Source: an uncultured Verrucomicrobiota bacterium
GTDB lineage: Bacteria > Verrucomicrobiota > Kiritimatiellia > CAIVKH01
Reading direction: 5' to 3'
Assembly: GCA_937872895.1 (NCBI GenBank)
Contig: CALMUP010000021.1
Location: 32,635-96,634, forward strand
DNA: 64,000 nt
In this document: positions 33,078 through 41,629 of the stretch, piece by piece
Numbering within the stretch: position 1 is the stretch's first letter
Layout of the letters: each line of letters opens with the position of its first letter
Made by a program: the position numbers and the translations under genes
The notes under the pieces: model-generated
What the model was told of the DNA's origin: nothing
Databases searched by the model: none
The model's input: only the letters and a program-made list of their open reading frames with translations

Positions 33078-34274
33078 CTACTTCGCCGCGTAGGCCAGCA
33101 CGAAGCCGGCGTAGAAGGCGCAGGCCCGGGTCAGGTGTTCGATCTCCACGCATTCATTGGGGGCGTGGGCGAAGTGCTCATGGCCGGGGCCGAAGCCGAT
33201 GGTGGGGATGTCGTGCATGCCGGCGGTGGCGATGCCGTTGGTGCTGAAGGTCCAGTGTCCGACCACCGGTATGTCGGCGAACACCGCCTCGAAGGCCTCG
33301 CGCGCCTTCTTCACCTCGCGGGTGGACTCGGGCATTTCCCAGGTCGGGAAATACTTCTTGGTCGGGTACGAAAGCCCGGTGTAGCTCGGGGTGTCGTAGT
33401 CGAGCACGCGCACGATTGCCTTGGCCTTCTTGACCGAGGGCAGGGCCTTGATCTGGCGGACCACGACGTCCTCGGTCTCGCCGATGGTGAGGCGGCGGTC
33501 GAGGTGGATGACGCAACCGTCGGCGACCGCGCACAGGCTGGGGGAGCGCGAGCGGATGTGGCTGATGGTGACCGTGCCCTTGCCGAGCGGCTTGCGCGGC
33601 TTGAGGCGCTCGTTGAGCTTCTCGATGTCGGCGATGATCGGGGCCATCTTGTAGACCGCGTTGACGCCGCGTTCGGGGGCGGAGCCGTGGCAGGAGATGC
33701 CGGTGGTTTCGACCTCGAGTTCCATGCGGCCGCGGTGCCCGCGGTAGATGCGCAGGCTGGTCGGTTCGGTGATGACCACGACGTTCGGGCGGATCTTCTC
33801 CTCGCGCACGAGGTACTGCCAGCACAGGCCGTCGCAATCCTCCTCCTGCACCGTGCCGGTGACCAGCAGGGTGACGTTCTTCGGCATCAGGCCGGCCTTC
33901 TTCAGCAGCGCGCCGGAATAGACTGCCGCCGCCACGCCGCCCTTCATGTCGCTGGTGCCGCGGCCGTAGAGCACGCCCTTCTTGATGACCGGGTCGAAGG
34001 GGTCGGTCTTCCACGCGGCGAGATCGCCGACGTCCACCGTGTCGATGTGGCCGTCGATGGCGATCTGCACCGGACCCTTGCCGATGCGGCCGATCACGTT
34101 GCCCATCTTGTCGGTGCGGACCTGGTCGTAGCCGAGGGCCTTCATCTCGGCGGCGATACGTTTGGCCACCTTGCCTTCCTGGCTGCTCAGCGATTTGATC
34201 GCGATGATGTCCTGCATGAATTTCACCAGGCGCGGTTCCATGGCCCGGGCCAATGCCAGTATGTCGTTCTTCAT
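33078..34274 (-). CDS. ygeY: YgeY-type M20 hydrolase of the Se/purine locus
   Basis: 398 residues, M20 metallopeptidase fold. Metal and catalytic elements: GHIDTVDVG, GRGTSDMKGG, the catalytic Glu pair in VQEEDCDG, TEPTSLRIYRGHRGR, and the last His region in GFGPGHEHFAHAPNE. Homologues are annotated as YgeY, a selenium-metabolism-linked hydrolase found with YgeW, YgfK and SsnA. Its proposed place is hydrolysis of an intermediate in anaerobic purine breakdown. AAGGA precedes the ATG. It follows the PLP enzyme gene by 43 bases on the same strand. Confidence 0.88.
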   Translation of the reverse strand: MKNDILALARAMEPRLVKFMQDIIAIKSLSSQEGKVAKRIAAEMKALGYDQVRTDKMGNVIGRIGKGPVQIAIDGHIDTVDVGDLAAWKTDPFDPVIKKGVLYGRGTSDMKGGVAAAVYSGALLKKAGLMPKNVTLLVTGTVQEEDCDGLCWQYLVREEKIRPNVVVITEPTSLRIYRGHRGRMELEVETTGISCHGSAPERGVNAVYKMAPIIADIEKLNERLKPRKPLGKGTVTISHIRSRSPSLCAVADGCVIHLDRRLTIGETEDVVVRQIKALPSVKKAKAIVRVLDYDTPSYTGLSYPTKKYFPTWEMPESTREVKKAREAFEAVFADIPVVGHWTFSTNGIATAGMHDIPTIGFGPGHEHFAHAPNECVEIEHLTRACAFYAGFVLAYAAK

Positions 34275-34317
34275 GTTGTGTCCTTGGTTGATGGGGGTGG
34301 GCGGTGCCGGTGTCAGG

Positions 34318-35802
34318 TTACAGGGTGGGCAGCACGCCGGTGGCTTCGTTGAAGGCCGCGATGCGGCGGTCCAGTTCCTCGATGTGTTCGACCGAGAAGG
34401 TCTCCTGCCAGAACGATTCGTCCCACAGGCGGCGCAGGTCTTCCGAGGTCCGGCCCTGCTGCTCGACCCAGGTGAAGTACTTGAAGTGGTGCAGCGCCTT
34501 GCGGTCGGCGTAGGACAACTCGCGCAGGTAGTCGACCGAGGCGCCGTCGAGGTATCGCGCCTTGACCTGCAGGGCCTTGGTCGCGGTGAAGGGTCCGTGC
34601 TCGTCGGTCATCTCCTCGACGCGCGAGGCGTAGAGGTCCATCGAGTCGGTCATCGGCAGGAACAGCACGTCGTCGGACGTGAGGTCGTAGTATTTCGCCG
34701 TCTTGATCGCGGCGATCAGGTTGCAGATGCAGGAGATGCCGGGCAGGCTCAACCGGCCGAGGACCGCGGCATCGACGCCCGCTTCGGCGAGCAGCTTCAG
34801 CCCCTCCGGTTCGTTGAACAGGCGCATGACCTGCATGACCGCCTCGTCGTCGATTGCCGCGACCATGTCGGTGTTGCGCACGTTGTGGATCCACGGGATG
34901 TGCTTGTCGCCGATGCCCTCGATCCGGTGCGCGCCGAAGCCGAACTGGTAGAGGGTGGGGCACTGCAGGGCCTCGGTGGCCACCACGCGCAGGTGCGGGT
35001 GCTTGGTGCGCAGGAAATCGCCGGCGGCGATGGTGCCGGCCGACCCGGTGGCGCTGACGTAGCCGGCGAGGCGCGAGGTCTCGGTGCGGATATGGTTCTC
35101 GTAGGTGTCCTGGATGAACGAGCCGGTGACGTGGTAGTGCCAGATCGCGTTGCCGAACTCCTCGAACTGGTTGAAGATGACGATGCCGTCGCCGCGGGTG
35201 CGCCGCAGCTCCCAGCACTTGTCGTAGATCTCCTTCACGTTCGATTCGGTGCCGGGCGTGGCGATGATCTCGTCGGTGCCGATCTCGCGCAGCCATTCAA
35301 AGCGCTCGCGGCTCATGCCCTCGGGCAGGATCGCGATGGCCGGGCAACCGAGCAATGCGCAGTCGTAGGCCCCGCCGCGGCAGTAGTTGCCGGTCGAGGG
35401 CCAGACCGCCTTCTGGCGGGTCGGGTCGAACTGGCCGGAGACCAGGCGCGGTACCAGGCAGCCGTAGGCCGCGCCGACCTTGTGCGCCCCGGTGGGGAAC
35501 CATTTGCCGACGATGCCGATGATGCGCGCGTTGACGCCGGTGAGCGAGGACGGGAACTCGAGCCAGTTGCCCTCGCCGAACCCGCCGCCGTGCTGCTTCG
35601 CCTCGTTCTTCCAGGTGATGCGGAACAGGTTCAGCGGGTTCACGTCCCACAGGCCGATCCCGCGCAACTTCTCGCGGATCTTCAGCGGGATCCGGCCGGG
35701 GTCCTTCTGCTGGGCGATGGTCGGCAGGACGACACGGCGGTCGCGGGCGCGCTTGATGGCGAATTGAAGAACCGTCTCGTTGATCGAACCCATGCTGCTC
35801 AT
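34318..35802 (-). CDS. Fold-type II PLP enzyme (lyase-like) beside ygeY
   Basis: 494 residues. The PLP lysine is in GKWFPTGAHKVGAAYG, and the substrate and cofactor loops in WPSTGNYCRGGAYDCALL and SATGSAGTIAAGDF are those of the tryptophan-synthase-beta/cysteine-synthase superfamily. It is longer than YgeX (2,3-diaminopropionate ammonia-lyase, about 400 residues) and differs from it in sequence, but holds the same position next to ygeY. A role as ammonia-lyase or beta-replacing enzyme in the same pathway is inferred. AGGGG lies upstream of the ATG at 35802. Confidence 0.75.
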   Translation of the reverse strand: MSSMGSINETVLQFAIKRARDRRVVLPTIAQQKDPGRIPLKIREKLRGIGLWDVNPLNLFRITWKNEAKQHGGGFGEGNWLEFPSSLTGVNARIIGIVGKWFPTGAHKVGAAYGCLVPRLVSGQFDPTRQKAVWPSTGNYCRGGAYDCALLGCPAIAILPEGMSRERFEWLREIGTDEIIATPGTESNVKEIYDKCWELRRTRGDGIVIFNQFEEFGNAIWHYHVTGSFIQDTYENHIRTETSRLAGYVSATGSAGTIAAGDFLRTKHPHLRVVATEALQCPTLYQFGFGAHRIEGIGDKHIPWIHNVRNTDMVAAIDDEAVMQVMRLFNEPEGLKLLAEAGVDAAVLGRLSLPGISCICNLIAAIKTAKYYDLTSDDVLFLPMTDSMDLYASRVEEMTDEHGPFTATKALQVKARYLDGASVDYLRELSYADRKALHHFKYFTWVEQQGRTSEDLRRLWDESFWQETFSVEHIEELDRRIAAFNEATGVLPTL

Positions 35803-35904
35803 AATGAAACCCCTGTGATGCGTACATCCAGCGTCCCGCCGATGACGCGCGGATTCAATGGGATTGCGCGCTCCGCGCCCCTGATTGCGGTATCGGAAAA
35901 ACCA

Positions 35905-35932
35905 TTACAACCGCGTCGCGGTTGCGTATGAT
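35905..35932 (+). promoter_or_regulatory. Promoter placing +1 at the MoaD-like start codon
   Basis: TTACAA (35905-35910), 16 bases, TATGAT (35927-35932). The +1 is expected at about 35939-35940, the A of the ATG, and there is no Shine-Dalgarno sequence. Confidence 0.45.
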
Positions 35933-35939
35933 CCCGGTC

Positions 35940-36173
35940 ATGGAGATCGTGTTGGATTACGTGGCGGTGCTGGATTTGCCCGGGCAGGTGCGGGGGGCGT
36001 TGGTGCATGTGCCGGAAGGCTTGACCGCGGCCGGCCTGCTGGCGCACCTCGGCTTGCCGGAGCGTCACCGTCCCTCGGTAACGGTATTTGTCAACGACCA
36101 GCGGGTCGCACCGTCGCACCGGCTTGCCGCCGGCGACCGTATTTTCCTCTCGATCCCTTTTGGTGGCGGATAA
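35940..36173 (+). CDS. MoaD/ThiS-like sulfur-carrier protein
   Basis: 77 residues with the ubiquitin-like beta-grasp pattern of MoaD/ThiS: a short first strand, a helix at EGLTAAGLLAHLGLP, TVFVNDQRVAPSHRLAAGDRIFL, and a C-terminus IPFGGG. ThiS and MoaD carry sulfur as a thiocarboxylate on a terminal Gly-Gly; here three glycines end the chain. It lies among molybdenum hydroxylase genes and is divergent from the PLP-ygeY pair, so molybdopterin synthesis or cofactor sulfuration is possible; no MoaE, MoeB or ThiG is nearby. The start at 35940 fits a leaderless transcript. Confidence 0.7.
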   Translation: MEIVLDYVAVLDLPGQVRGALVHVPEGLTAAGLLAHLGLPERHRPSVTVFVNDQRVAPSHRLAAGDRIFLSIPFGGG

Positions 36174-36224
36174 AGCAGACCGTAGGCCGAGGGTAAACAA
36201 CCGGAAGATCCGGAGGAGGGTGGT

Positions 36225-36782
36225 ATGCAGCGCTGGGTACTTTGCATTGGATGGATGATGGCATGGATGGTGGCGGTGGCCCGGGCGGAGGCACCGGGCG
36301 GGTCGGTGTGGCAGGCGCTGGACAGCGCGGCCGGATCGTTGGTGGTGGCGGTGGATACCTTTGTCGCCTCGCCGGATGCTGTAACGTGGCAGGGCGTCCA
36401 TGACCGGCTCGATGCCGTGGCGTCGGCCTGGCAGGCGGCGGCACCCGCGCAGACCGAAGCGATGCTGGCCCGGCGGGCCGAACGCGAGATCGATTCCGGG
36501 GAGATCGGCAAGGTTGACCTGAATGACCTGATCCAGGCCTCGCGCTGCCCGGTGCCGTTTTCCCGCGATCTGATCCGCAAGCTGAACGTGGACATGCAGG
36601 GGATCGGGGTGTTGCGGTACCTGGTTGGCGAAACGCCCGACGGCGCGACCGATGCCGCCGCGCTGGTTGCCCTGTACCAAGCCCAGCCGCGACGGGCCGC
36701 CTACCTCGCGTCGGCGACCGCGTTGCTCAAGGAGAAGACGGCGGCACTGGTGGTGGAAGCGGGGCCGACCGCAGGTCCATGA
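36225..36782 (+). CDS. Secreted protein resembling the N-terminal part of imelysins
   Basis: 185 residues with a signal peptide (about 1-21) and GGAGGAGGG just before the ATG. The helical pattern (LVVAVDTFVASPDAVTWQGVHDR...AWQAA, then MQGIGVLRYLVGE and RRAAYLASATALLKEKTAAL) resembles the first half of imelysin/M75-like proteins, in which GxxAiEyLL and RxxYL segments recur. The second half of an imelysin is absent: the frame ends at 36782 inside the convergent gene. The family call is tentative. Confidence 0.4.
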   Translation: MQRWVLCIGWMMAWMVAVARAEAPGGSVWQALDSAAGSLVVAVDTFVASPDAVTWQGVHDRLDAVASAWQAAAPAQTEAMLARRAEREIDSGEIGKVDLNDLIQASRCPVPFSRDLIRKLNVDMQGIGVLRYLVGETPDGATDAAALVALYQAQPRRAAYLASATALLKEKTAALVVEAGPTAGP

Positions 36783-37860
36783 CGACCTCGACCTTCTTGC
36801 CGTGGCCGAGTTCCACGGTTTGCCGGTGGCGTCGGTTCGCCGACAGCGTGGTGAGCCGGTAGGGTCCGGCGGGGAGCCGGGTGATCCGGAACATCCCGTT
36901 CGAATCGACCAGGGCCACCGCCGGTGTGATCGCCCCCCACCGGTGCTCCACCTGCACGGAATCCACCAGCAGTTCCGCCCGGTCGCGCAACACCTGCCCG
37001 GTGATCGTCGCCCCGCGCGCGGAGGTGGTCAGGATGACCTCGTCCTCGCCCTCCGGCGCGATCCACGGGGATAGCTGGTCGCCGGTGCGGGCCATGACCT
37101 CGATGGGCCCGTCGGGCAGGTGGCGCAGGGTGTAGCGGCCGAGGTCGTCGGTGCTGCCGATGGCGAGCAGGCTGCCCACCGCATCGGTGCGCACCGCCTG
37201 CACCGTGGCGGCGGAAATCGGCTGGTTGTTGCGGTCGAGCACGACTCCGGCGACCGATCCGGTGCCGCCGAGCGCGATGTACAAGCCCTCCTGCGTGTCC
37301 ACCGGGACCACCACGGAGGTGCGCCGGTAGATGCGGCCGGGACTGTTGACCTGGAGTTCGTAGGTTCCGGCACCCAGGTTGGATGCGCAGGCGCGCCCTT
37401 CGGCATCGGTCAGCACCGCCACCACCAGTTCGTCGTTCGGCCCCGGATCGTGCGGGCGCCATTGCACCAAAGCCCCGGCCAGCGGCGCGCCCTCCGGTCC
37501 GAGCACGGTGCAGCAGGCGGAGAGCAGGCCGGGGGTGAGGAGCAGGTCGCCGGTGACCGCGCCGTTCGTCACCATGACCTGATCGTAGAGGATGCGCGGA
37601 TGGTTGGCATACACCACCATCAGGTCGTACGCACCGTCCGGCATGCCGCCGAGGCGGAACCAACCGGTCTCGTCGGTGGTGGCCCATCCTTTCCATCCGC
37701 CCTCGCGCGCAGTGGCGAACACGGTCGCGCGGTAGGCGGGAAAATTGTCGAGGTTGCGGACCTCGCCCTCGATACCGCCGCCCGGTTCGGCGGACACGGA
37801 GGGCATCACGCCGAGGGCCAGCAGCAACGCGAACGGCAACAGGACGCAGGATCGGAACAT
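36727..37860 (-). CDS. Secreted protein with carboxypeptidase-regulatory-like (Ig-fold) repeats
   Basis: 377 residues with a signal peptide (MFRSCVLLPFALLLALGVMPSVSA). At least four Ig-like carboxypeptidase-regulatory/CarboxypepD_reg repeats follow, each with a variant of T-D-x-x-G-x-F/Y-x-L-x-x-L/M-P-x-G-x-Y (TTDETGWFRLGGMPDGAYDL, STDDLGRYTLRHLPDGPIEV, VDSNGMFRITRLPAGPYRL). A Pro-rich tail ends the protein. It is probably exported and binds carbohydrate or protein; no enzyme domain is seen. Its 3' end overlaps the convergent imelysin-like gene by 56 bases. Confidence 0.7.
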   Translation of the reverse strand: MFRSCVLLPFALLLALGVMPSVSAEPGGGIEGEVRNLDNFPAYRATVFATAREGGWKGWATTDETGWFRLGGMPDGAYDLMVVYANHPRILYDQVMVTNGAVTGDLLLTPGLLSACCTVLGPEGAPLAGALVQWRPHDPGPNDELVVAVLTDAEGRACASNLGAGTYELQVNSPGRIYRRTSVVVPVDTQEGLYIALGGTGSVAGVVLDRNNQPISAATVQAVRTDAVGSLLAIGSTDDLGRYTLRHLPDGPIEVMARTGDQLSPWIAPEGEDEVILTTSARGATITGQVLRDRAELLVDSVQVEHRWGAITPAVALVDSNGMFRITRLPAGPYRLTTLSANRRHRQTVELGHGKKVEVVMDLRSAPLPPPVPPSSP

Positions 37861-37907
37861 GCGCCCACGATAACCGCACCCGCACGGATGGCAACGGCAA
37901 ACCGGTG

Positions 37908-40229
37908 TTATCCGGCCTTGTCCTGCAGCGCCCGCCAGACCTTCTCCGACGTGAACGGGGAGGTCCGCATCCGGACGCCTACCGCGTTGTAGATCGCGTT
38001 GGCGATGGCGGGCAGCGGGCCGTTGATGCAGATCTCGGACACGCTTTTCGCGCCGTACGGTCCGGTCTTCTCGTAGCTCGGCACGAGGATCGTGGTGATG
38101 GCGGGCTTGTCGCGCATCGAGAAGATCTTGTAGTGCGAGAACCCGGCGTTGAGCATCTTGCCCTTCGGGCTGAACAGGTACTGCTCGGTCAGCGCGTAGC
38201 TGATGCCGTTCAGCACGCCGCCCTCGGTCTGGCCTTCGGCTAGTTTCGGGTTGATCGCGGTGCCGCAATCGACCGCAGCGACGTAGCGCAGGACCTTCAC
38301 GCGGCCGGTCTCGGTATCGACCTCGACCTCGGCGAAATGCGCCGAGAAGGGCGGGGGCGACTTGTGCGAGATGCGCGACGAGACCGCGCCGATCTGGTGC
38401 TGGTCGGTGCCGTACAGGGCGCGCAGGGCGATCTCGCCGAAGCCGACGGATTTCCCGTCGCGGCGGACCGCGCGGTTGTTCTCCAGCCGGATCTCGCGGG
38501 CCTTGCATTCCAGCATGGCCGAGGCAACCTCGAGCATCTGTTTCGCCACCTTTTCGGCGACGTTCTTCACCGCCATGCCGCTCAGGTAGGTCGTGCTGGA
38601 CGCGTAGGCCCCGACATCAAACGGGGTCATGTCGGTGTCGGACGAATAGACGATGATCTTGTCCATGTCGCAGCCGAGGGTTTCGGCGGCGATCTGCGCG
38701 AGCACGGTGTCGCTGCCGGTGCCGAGGTCGGTCGCGCCCATCAGCAGGTTGAACGAGCCGTCGTCGTTGATCTTCAGCGACGCCGCACCCATGTCGATTT
38801 CCGGGATGCTCGATCCCTGCATCAGCGCGGCCATGCCGATGCCGCGGCGGAAGCGTCCGGTCTTGTCCTGCCAGCGGCCGCGTTTCCTCCAGCCGATGGC
38901 ACGGGCGCCGAGGGTGATGCAGCGGTCGAGTTCGCAGCTGCCGATCGACTGCTCGACGCCGGCCTTGCCTTCGCCGAGGGCGCGGAACACCGGGGAGGTT
39001 TCGCCCGAGGTGATCGCGTTGCGGCGGCGGAACTCGAGCGAGTCCACCCCCAGCAGTTCCGCGAGCTCATCCATCGTGCAGTCCACCGCGAACGACGACT
39101 GCGTCGCGCCGTAACCGCGGTAGGCCCCGCCGACCGGCAGGTTGGTGTAGCAGGACTCGCCGACGAAGTGGATGTTCGCCGCGCGGTACAGGGGAAGGAT
39201 CTTGCTGCCGCTGTTGCAGACCACGGTCAGCGCGTGCGATCCGTAGGCCCCGGTGTTGGTGATGCAGTCCAGGCCCATCGCGGTGATCGTGCCGTCCTTC
39301 TTCACGCCGGTGCGCACGCGCATCTTCTCCGGATGCCGGGTGCGGCTGGACACGAATTCCTCCTCGCGCGTGTATTTCCAGAACACGCAGCGGCCGGTGC
39401 GCAGGGCGAACAGCGCGACCACGTCCTCGAGCAGCACCTCCTGCTTCACGCCGAAACCGCCGCCGATGCGCGGCTTGATCACGCGGATGCGGCGGACCGG
39501 GATGTCGAGGGTCTGGGCGACGATGCGGCGGACGTGGAACGGCACCTGCGTGCTGGTGGTGATGACCACGCGGCCGTCGGCGGCGAGGTGGGCCATCGCG
39601 ACATGCGGCTCGATCGGGCAGTGCTGCGCGTAGTCGGTATAGTACTCGAGATCGAGCGCGTGATCGGCCTCCTTCAGGCCGGCCTCGAAATCGCCCACCT
39701 CCATGGCCACCCGCGCGGCCAGGTTGCGCTGGGGTTCGTAGGGCACCGGGATGGGGACGTGGGCTTCCGGTTCGTCGTGGATGACCGGGGCGCCCGGGGT
39801 GAGCGCGGCCTCGATCGACAGCACGGCGGGCAGTTCCTCGTACACCACCTTGATCGCCTTCACCGCGGCCATCGCCTGTTCGGCGGTTTCGGCGGCCACG
39901 GCGGCCACCCGGTCGCCGACGTGACGGACCTTGTGGTCGAACATGAAGGTGTCGTAGGGCGACGGCTCGGGGAAGCCCTGCCCGGCGGTGGTGTGCACGA
40001 TGCGCGGCACGTTGCCGTGGTGGAGGATGGCGTGGACGCCGGGCAGTTGCTCGGCTGCGCTGGTGTCGATCGAGACGATGCGTGCGTGGGCGTGCGGGCT
40101 CCACAGCATCTTGACGATCAGCGCGTCGGCCGGCTTGAAATCGCCGACATACATCGGCTTGCCGGTGGCGAGGGACAGGGAGTCGATCTTCCTGACCGAC
40201 TTGTTCACGACGTTGAAATTCCGCTTCAT
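37908..40229 (-). CDS. Molybdenum hydroxylase large (molybdopterin) subunit, XdhD-like
   Basis: 773 residues of the xanthine dehydrogenase/aldehyde oxidase family. N-terminal domain (about 1-120) with ATGKPMYVGDF; Mo-pterin domains with RIGGGFGVKQEVLLED, NTGAYGSHALTV, GGAYRGYGATQ, GATDLGTGSDTVLAQIAAE and, near the end, GAKSVSEICINGP with the conserved base Glu. It matches the part of E. coli XdhD after its [2Fe-2S] domain, while here that domain is a separate gene. In this family selenium can be bound to the cofactor as a labile ligand, not as selenocysteine. Start at 40229 with GGGAGG upstream and ATGA overlap with the small subunit. Confidence 0.9.
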   Translation of the reverse strand: MKRNFNVVNKSVRKIDSLSLATGKPMYVGDFKPADALIVKMLWSPHAHARIVSIDTSAAEQLPGVHAILHHGNVPRIVHTTAGQGFPEPSPYDTFMFDHKVRHVGDRVAAVAAETAEQAMAAVKAIKVVYEELPAVLSIEAALTPGAPVIHDEPEAHVPIPVPYEPQRNLAARVAMEVGDFEAGLKEADHALDLEYYTDYAQHCPIEPHVAMAHLAADGRVVITTSTQVPFHVRRIVAQTLDIPVRRIRVIKPRIGGGFGVKQEVLLEDVVALFALRTGRCVFWKYTREEEFVSSRTRHPEKMRVRTGVKKDGTITAMGLDCITNTGAYGSHALTVVCNSGSKILPLYRAANIHFVGESCYTNLPVGGAYRGYGATQSSFAVDCTMDELAELLGVDSLEFRRRNAITSGETSPVFRALGEGKAGVEQSIGSCELDRCITLGARAIGWRKRGRWQDKTGRFRRGIGMAALMQGSSIPEIDMGAASLKINDDGSFNLLMGATDLGTGSDTVLAQIAAETLGCDMDKIIVYSSDTDMTPFDVGAYASSTTYLSGMAVKNVAEKVAKQMLEVASAMLECKAREIRLENNRAVRRDGKSVGFGEIALRALYGTDQHQIGAVSSRISHKSPPPFSAHFAEVEVDTETGRVKVLRYVAAVDCGTAINPKLAEGQTEGGVLNGISYALTEQYLFSPKGKMLNAGFSHYKIFSMRDKPAITTILVPSYEKTGPYGAKSVSEICINGPLPAIANAIYNAVGVRMRTSPFTSEKVWRALQDKAG

Positions 40230-40726
40230 GACCGGCCTCCCTTCGTGCTGCTCCCCGGTGAGGGCACCGGGGCTCCATGTGCTGCCACGCGCCGCAGCGC
40301 CGACTGGATCTTCTCGTACCCGGTGCACCGGCAGAGCTGGCCGTCGAGGTGGATGGCCAGTTCGGCATCGGTCGGCGACGGGTTTTTGTCGAACAACGCC
40401 TTCGCGGCCATGATCATGCCGGGCATGCAGAAGCCGCACTGCACGGCACCTTCCTCGACCAGGGCGGCCTGGATCGGGTGGGGATGGTCGAGCGAGCCGA
40501 TCGACTCGACGGTTTCCACCGTGCCGCCGTCGGCCTGGGCGGCGTAGGCGAGGCAGGAGTTGATGACGCGGCCGTTCACGCTCACCGCGCAGGAGCCGCA
40601 GGCGCCTTCGTTGCAGCCCATCTTCACGCTCGCGCACCCGAGTTGGCGCAACACGTCGGAGAGCTTCGCGTTGGGGTGGATGTCCGCGGTGCGGCGTTTT
40701 CCGTTCAGGGTCAAGGTGATGTTCAT
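40226..40726 (-). CDS. Molybdenum hydroxylase [2Fe-2S] subunit
   Basis: 166 residues. The plant-type [2Fe-2S] site is GCNEGACGSC with a fourth Cys in INSCLAYA; the second, helical [2Fe-2S] site is QCGFCMPGMIMA with LDGQLCRCTGY. This is the CoxS/XdhC-type small subunit that passes electrons from the Mo centre to FAD. It is coupled by ATGA to the large subunit downstream and the FAD subunit upstream. Confidence 0.93.
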   Translation of the reverse strand: MNITLTLNGKRRTADIHPNAKLSDVLRQLGCASVKMGCNEGACGSCAVSVNGRVINSCLAYAAQADGGTVETVESIGSLDHPHPIQAALVEEGAVQCGFCMPGMIMAAKALFDKNPSPTDAELAIHLDGQLCRCTGYEKIQSALRRVAAHGAPVPSPGSSTKGGRS

Positions 40727-41568
40727 ACGGCTCCTCCTGCGGCGTCGTTCCACGCGGCGTGCAGAGCGTCCTCGAGGTGGGTCAGGGCGAGTTGGCGGAT
40801 GTAGTCGGCGCTGAAGCCGTCGCCCCCTTTCCAGCTTACCGCTTCGGCGTGGGCGATCACCGCGGCCCGAACGGTATCGCGGGAGAAGGCTTTGCCGGTC
40901 AGCGCGTCCTCGAGGGCGATCAGGCGCTGGGGCAGGGGAACACCGGCGCCGACCGCGATGCGGACCTCGGCGAGGGAACGCTTGTCGCGGCGGACCCAGG
41001 CCGCGGCGGTGAACAGGCTGAAGTCCATGTTCACCACGGTCTCCTTGTGGTAGCCGAAGCCGCAGCCGGGACCGACGGCCGGGACGTGGATGGCGGTCAG
41101 CAGGTCGCCGGGCTTGAACAGGCGGGCCGGTTGGCCCTTGAAGAACGTGGCGGCGGGGTGGGTGGTCACGGTGTCGCCGGCGATGTCCAGGGTGGCATCG
41201 AGGGCGAGCAGCGCGACGGGAAAGTCGTTCCACGGAAAGACGCGGGCGAGGTTGCCGCCGAGGGTGGTCATGTTGCGCATCGGCTGGCTGACGAAGCGCA
41301 GGGCCACGCGGTCGAGCACCCAGCCGGGCGCGGCGAAGGCCTGGAGGTCGGCGATGCGGGCCATCGCGCCGATCGCGAAGCCCTGCGGGGTCGCGGTGAT
41401 GGTGTCGATGCCGAGCGCGGCGAGGTCCACCGCGGTCTTCTCGTCGTCGCCCTTCATGAACGCATGCGACGTCGCGCCGGCGAGCGGGATGCCGGCCGGA
41501 CCGAGGTCCCGGAGCAAGGACCTGGCCTTGTCCAGTGTCTCGGGTCGATGGTAAGCAGTTATCTTCAT
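40723..41568 (-). CDS. ygfM: Molybdenum hydroxylase FAD-binding subunit, YgfM-like
   Basis: 281 residues of the CoxM/XdhB FAD-binding family: MKITAYHRPETLDKARSLL, a shortened FAD loop (IPLAGATSHAFMKGDDE), the LRFVSQPMRNMTTLGGNLAR segment, and a C-terminal CO-dehydrogenase-like domain (VSLAEVRIAVGAG pattern around 200). YgfM is the homologue in the E. coli Se locus. With the two following genes it makes a complete three-subunit hydroxylase. Confidence 0.88.
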   Translation of the reverse strand: MKITAYHRPETLDKARSLLRDLGPAGIPLAGATSHAFMKGDDEKTAVDLAALGIDTITATPQGFAIGAMARIADLQAFAAPGWVLDRVALRFVSQPMRNMTTLGGNLARVFPWNDFPVALLALDATLDIAGDTVTTHPAATFFKGQPARLFKPGDLLTAIHVPAVGPGCGFGYHKETVVNMDFSLFTAAAWVRRDKRSLAEVRIAVGAGVPLPQRLIALEDALTGKAFSRDTVRAAVIAHAEAVSWKGGDGFSADYIRQLALTHLEDALHAAWNDAAGGAV

Positions 41569-41598
41569 GGTGGTATCTCCCCGCTGCGGTGGTTGTAT

Positions 41599-41626
41599 GG
41601 AGCCGCGACGCCCTCGTCGCGGTTCC
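41599..41626. repeat. Hairpin upstream of the FAD subunit gene
   Basis: GGAGCCGCGACG-CCCT-CGTCGCGGTTCC, a 12-bp stem with one mismatch in the 60 bases between two minus-strand genes. There is no U-tract; it may be an RNA processing or stability element or an extragenic repeat. Confidence 0.5.
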
Positions 41627-41629
41627 GGG

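Noticed and set aside
37908..40229. Selenocysteine (in-frame TGA) in the putative Se-dependent hydroxylase
   Set aside because: No internal TGA is present; in this family selenium is a labile ligand, so none is expected.
38337..40547. 736-codon plus-strand frame over the molybdenum hydroxylase large subunit
   Set aside because: Antisense shadow; the minus-strand gene has all family motifs and Shine-Dalgarno support.
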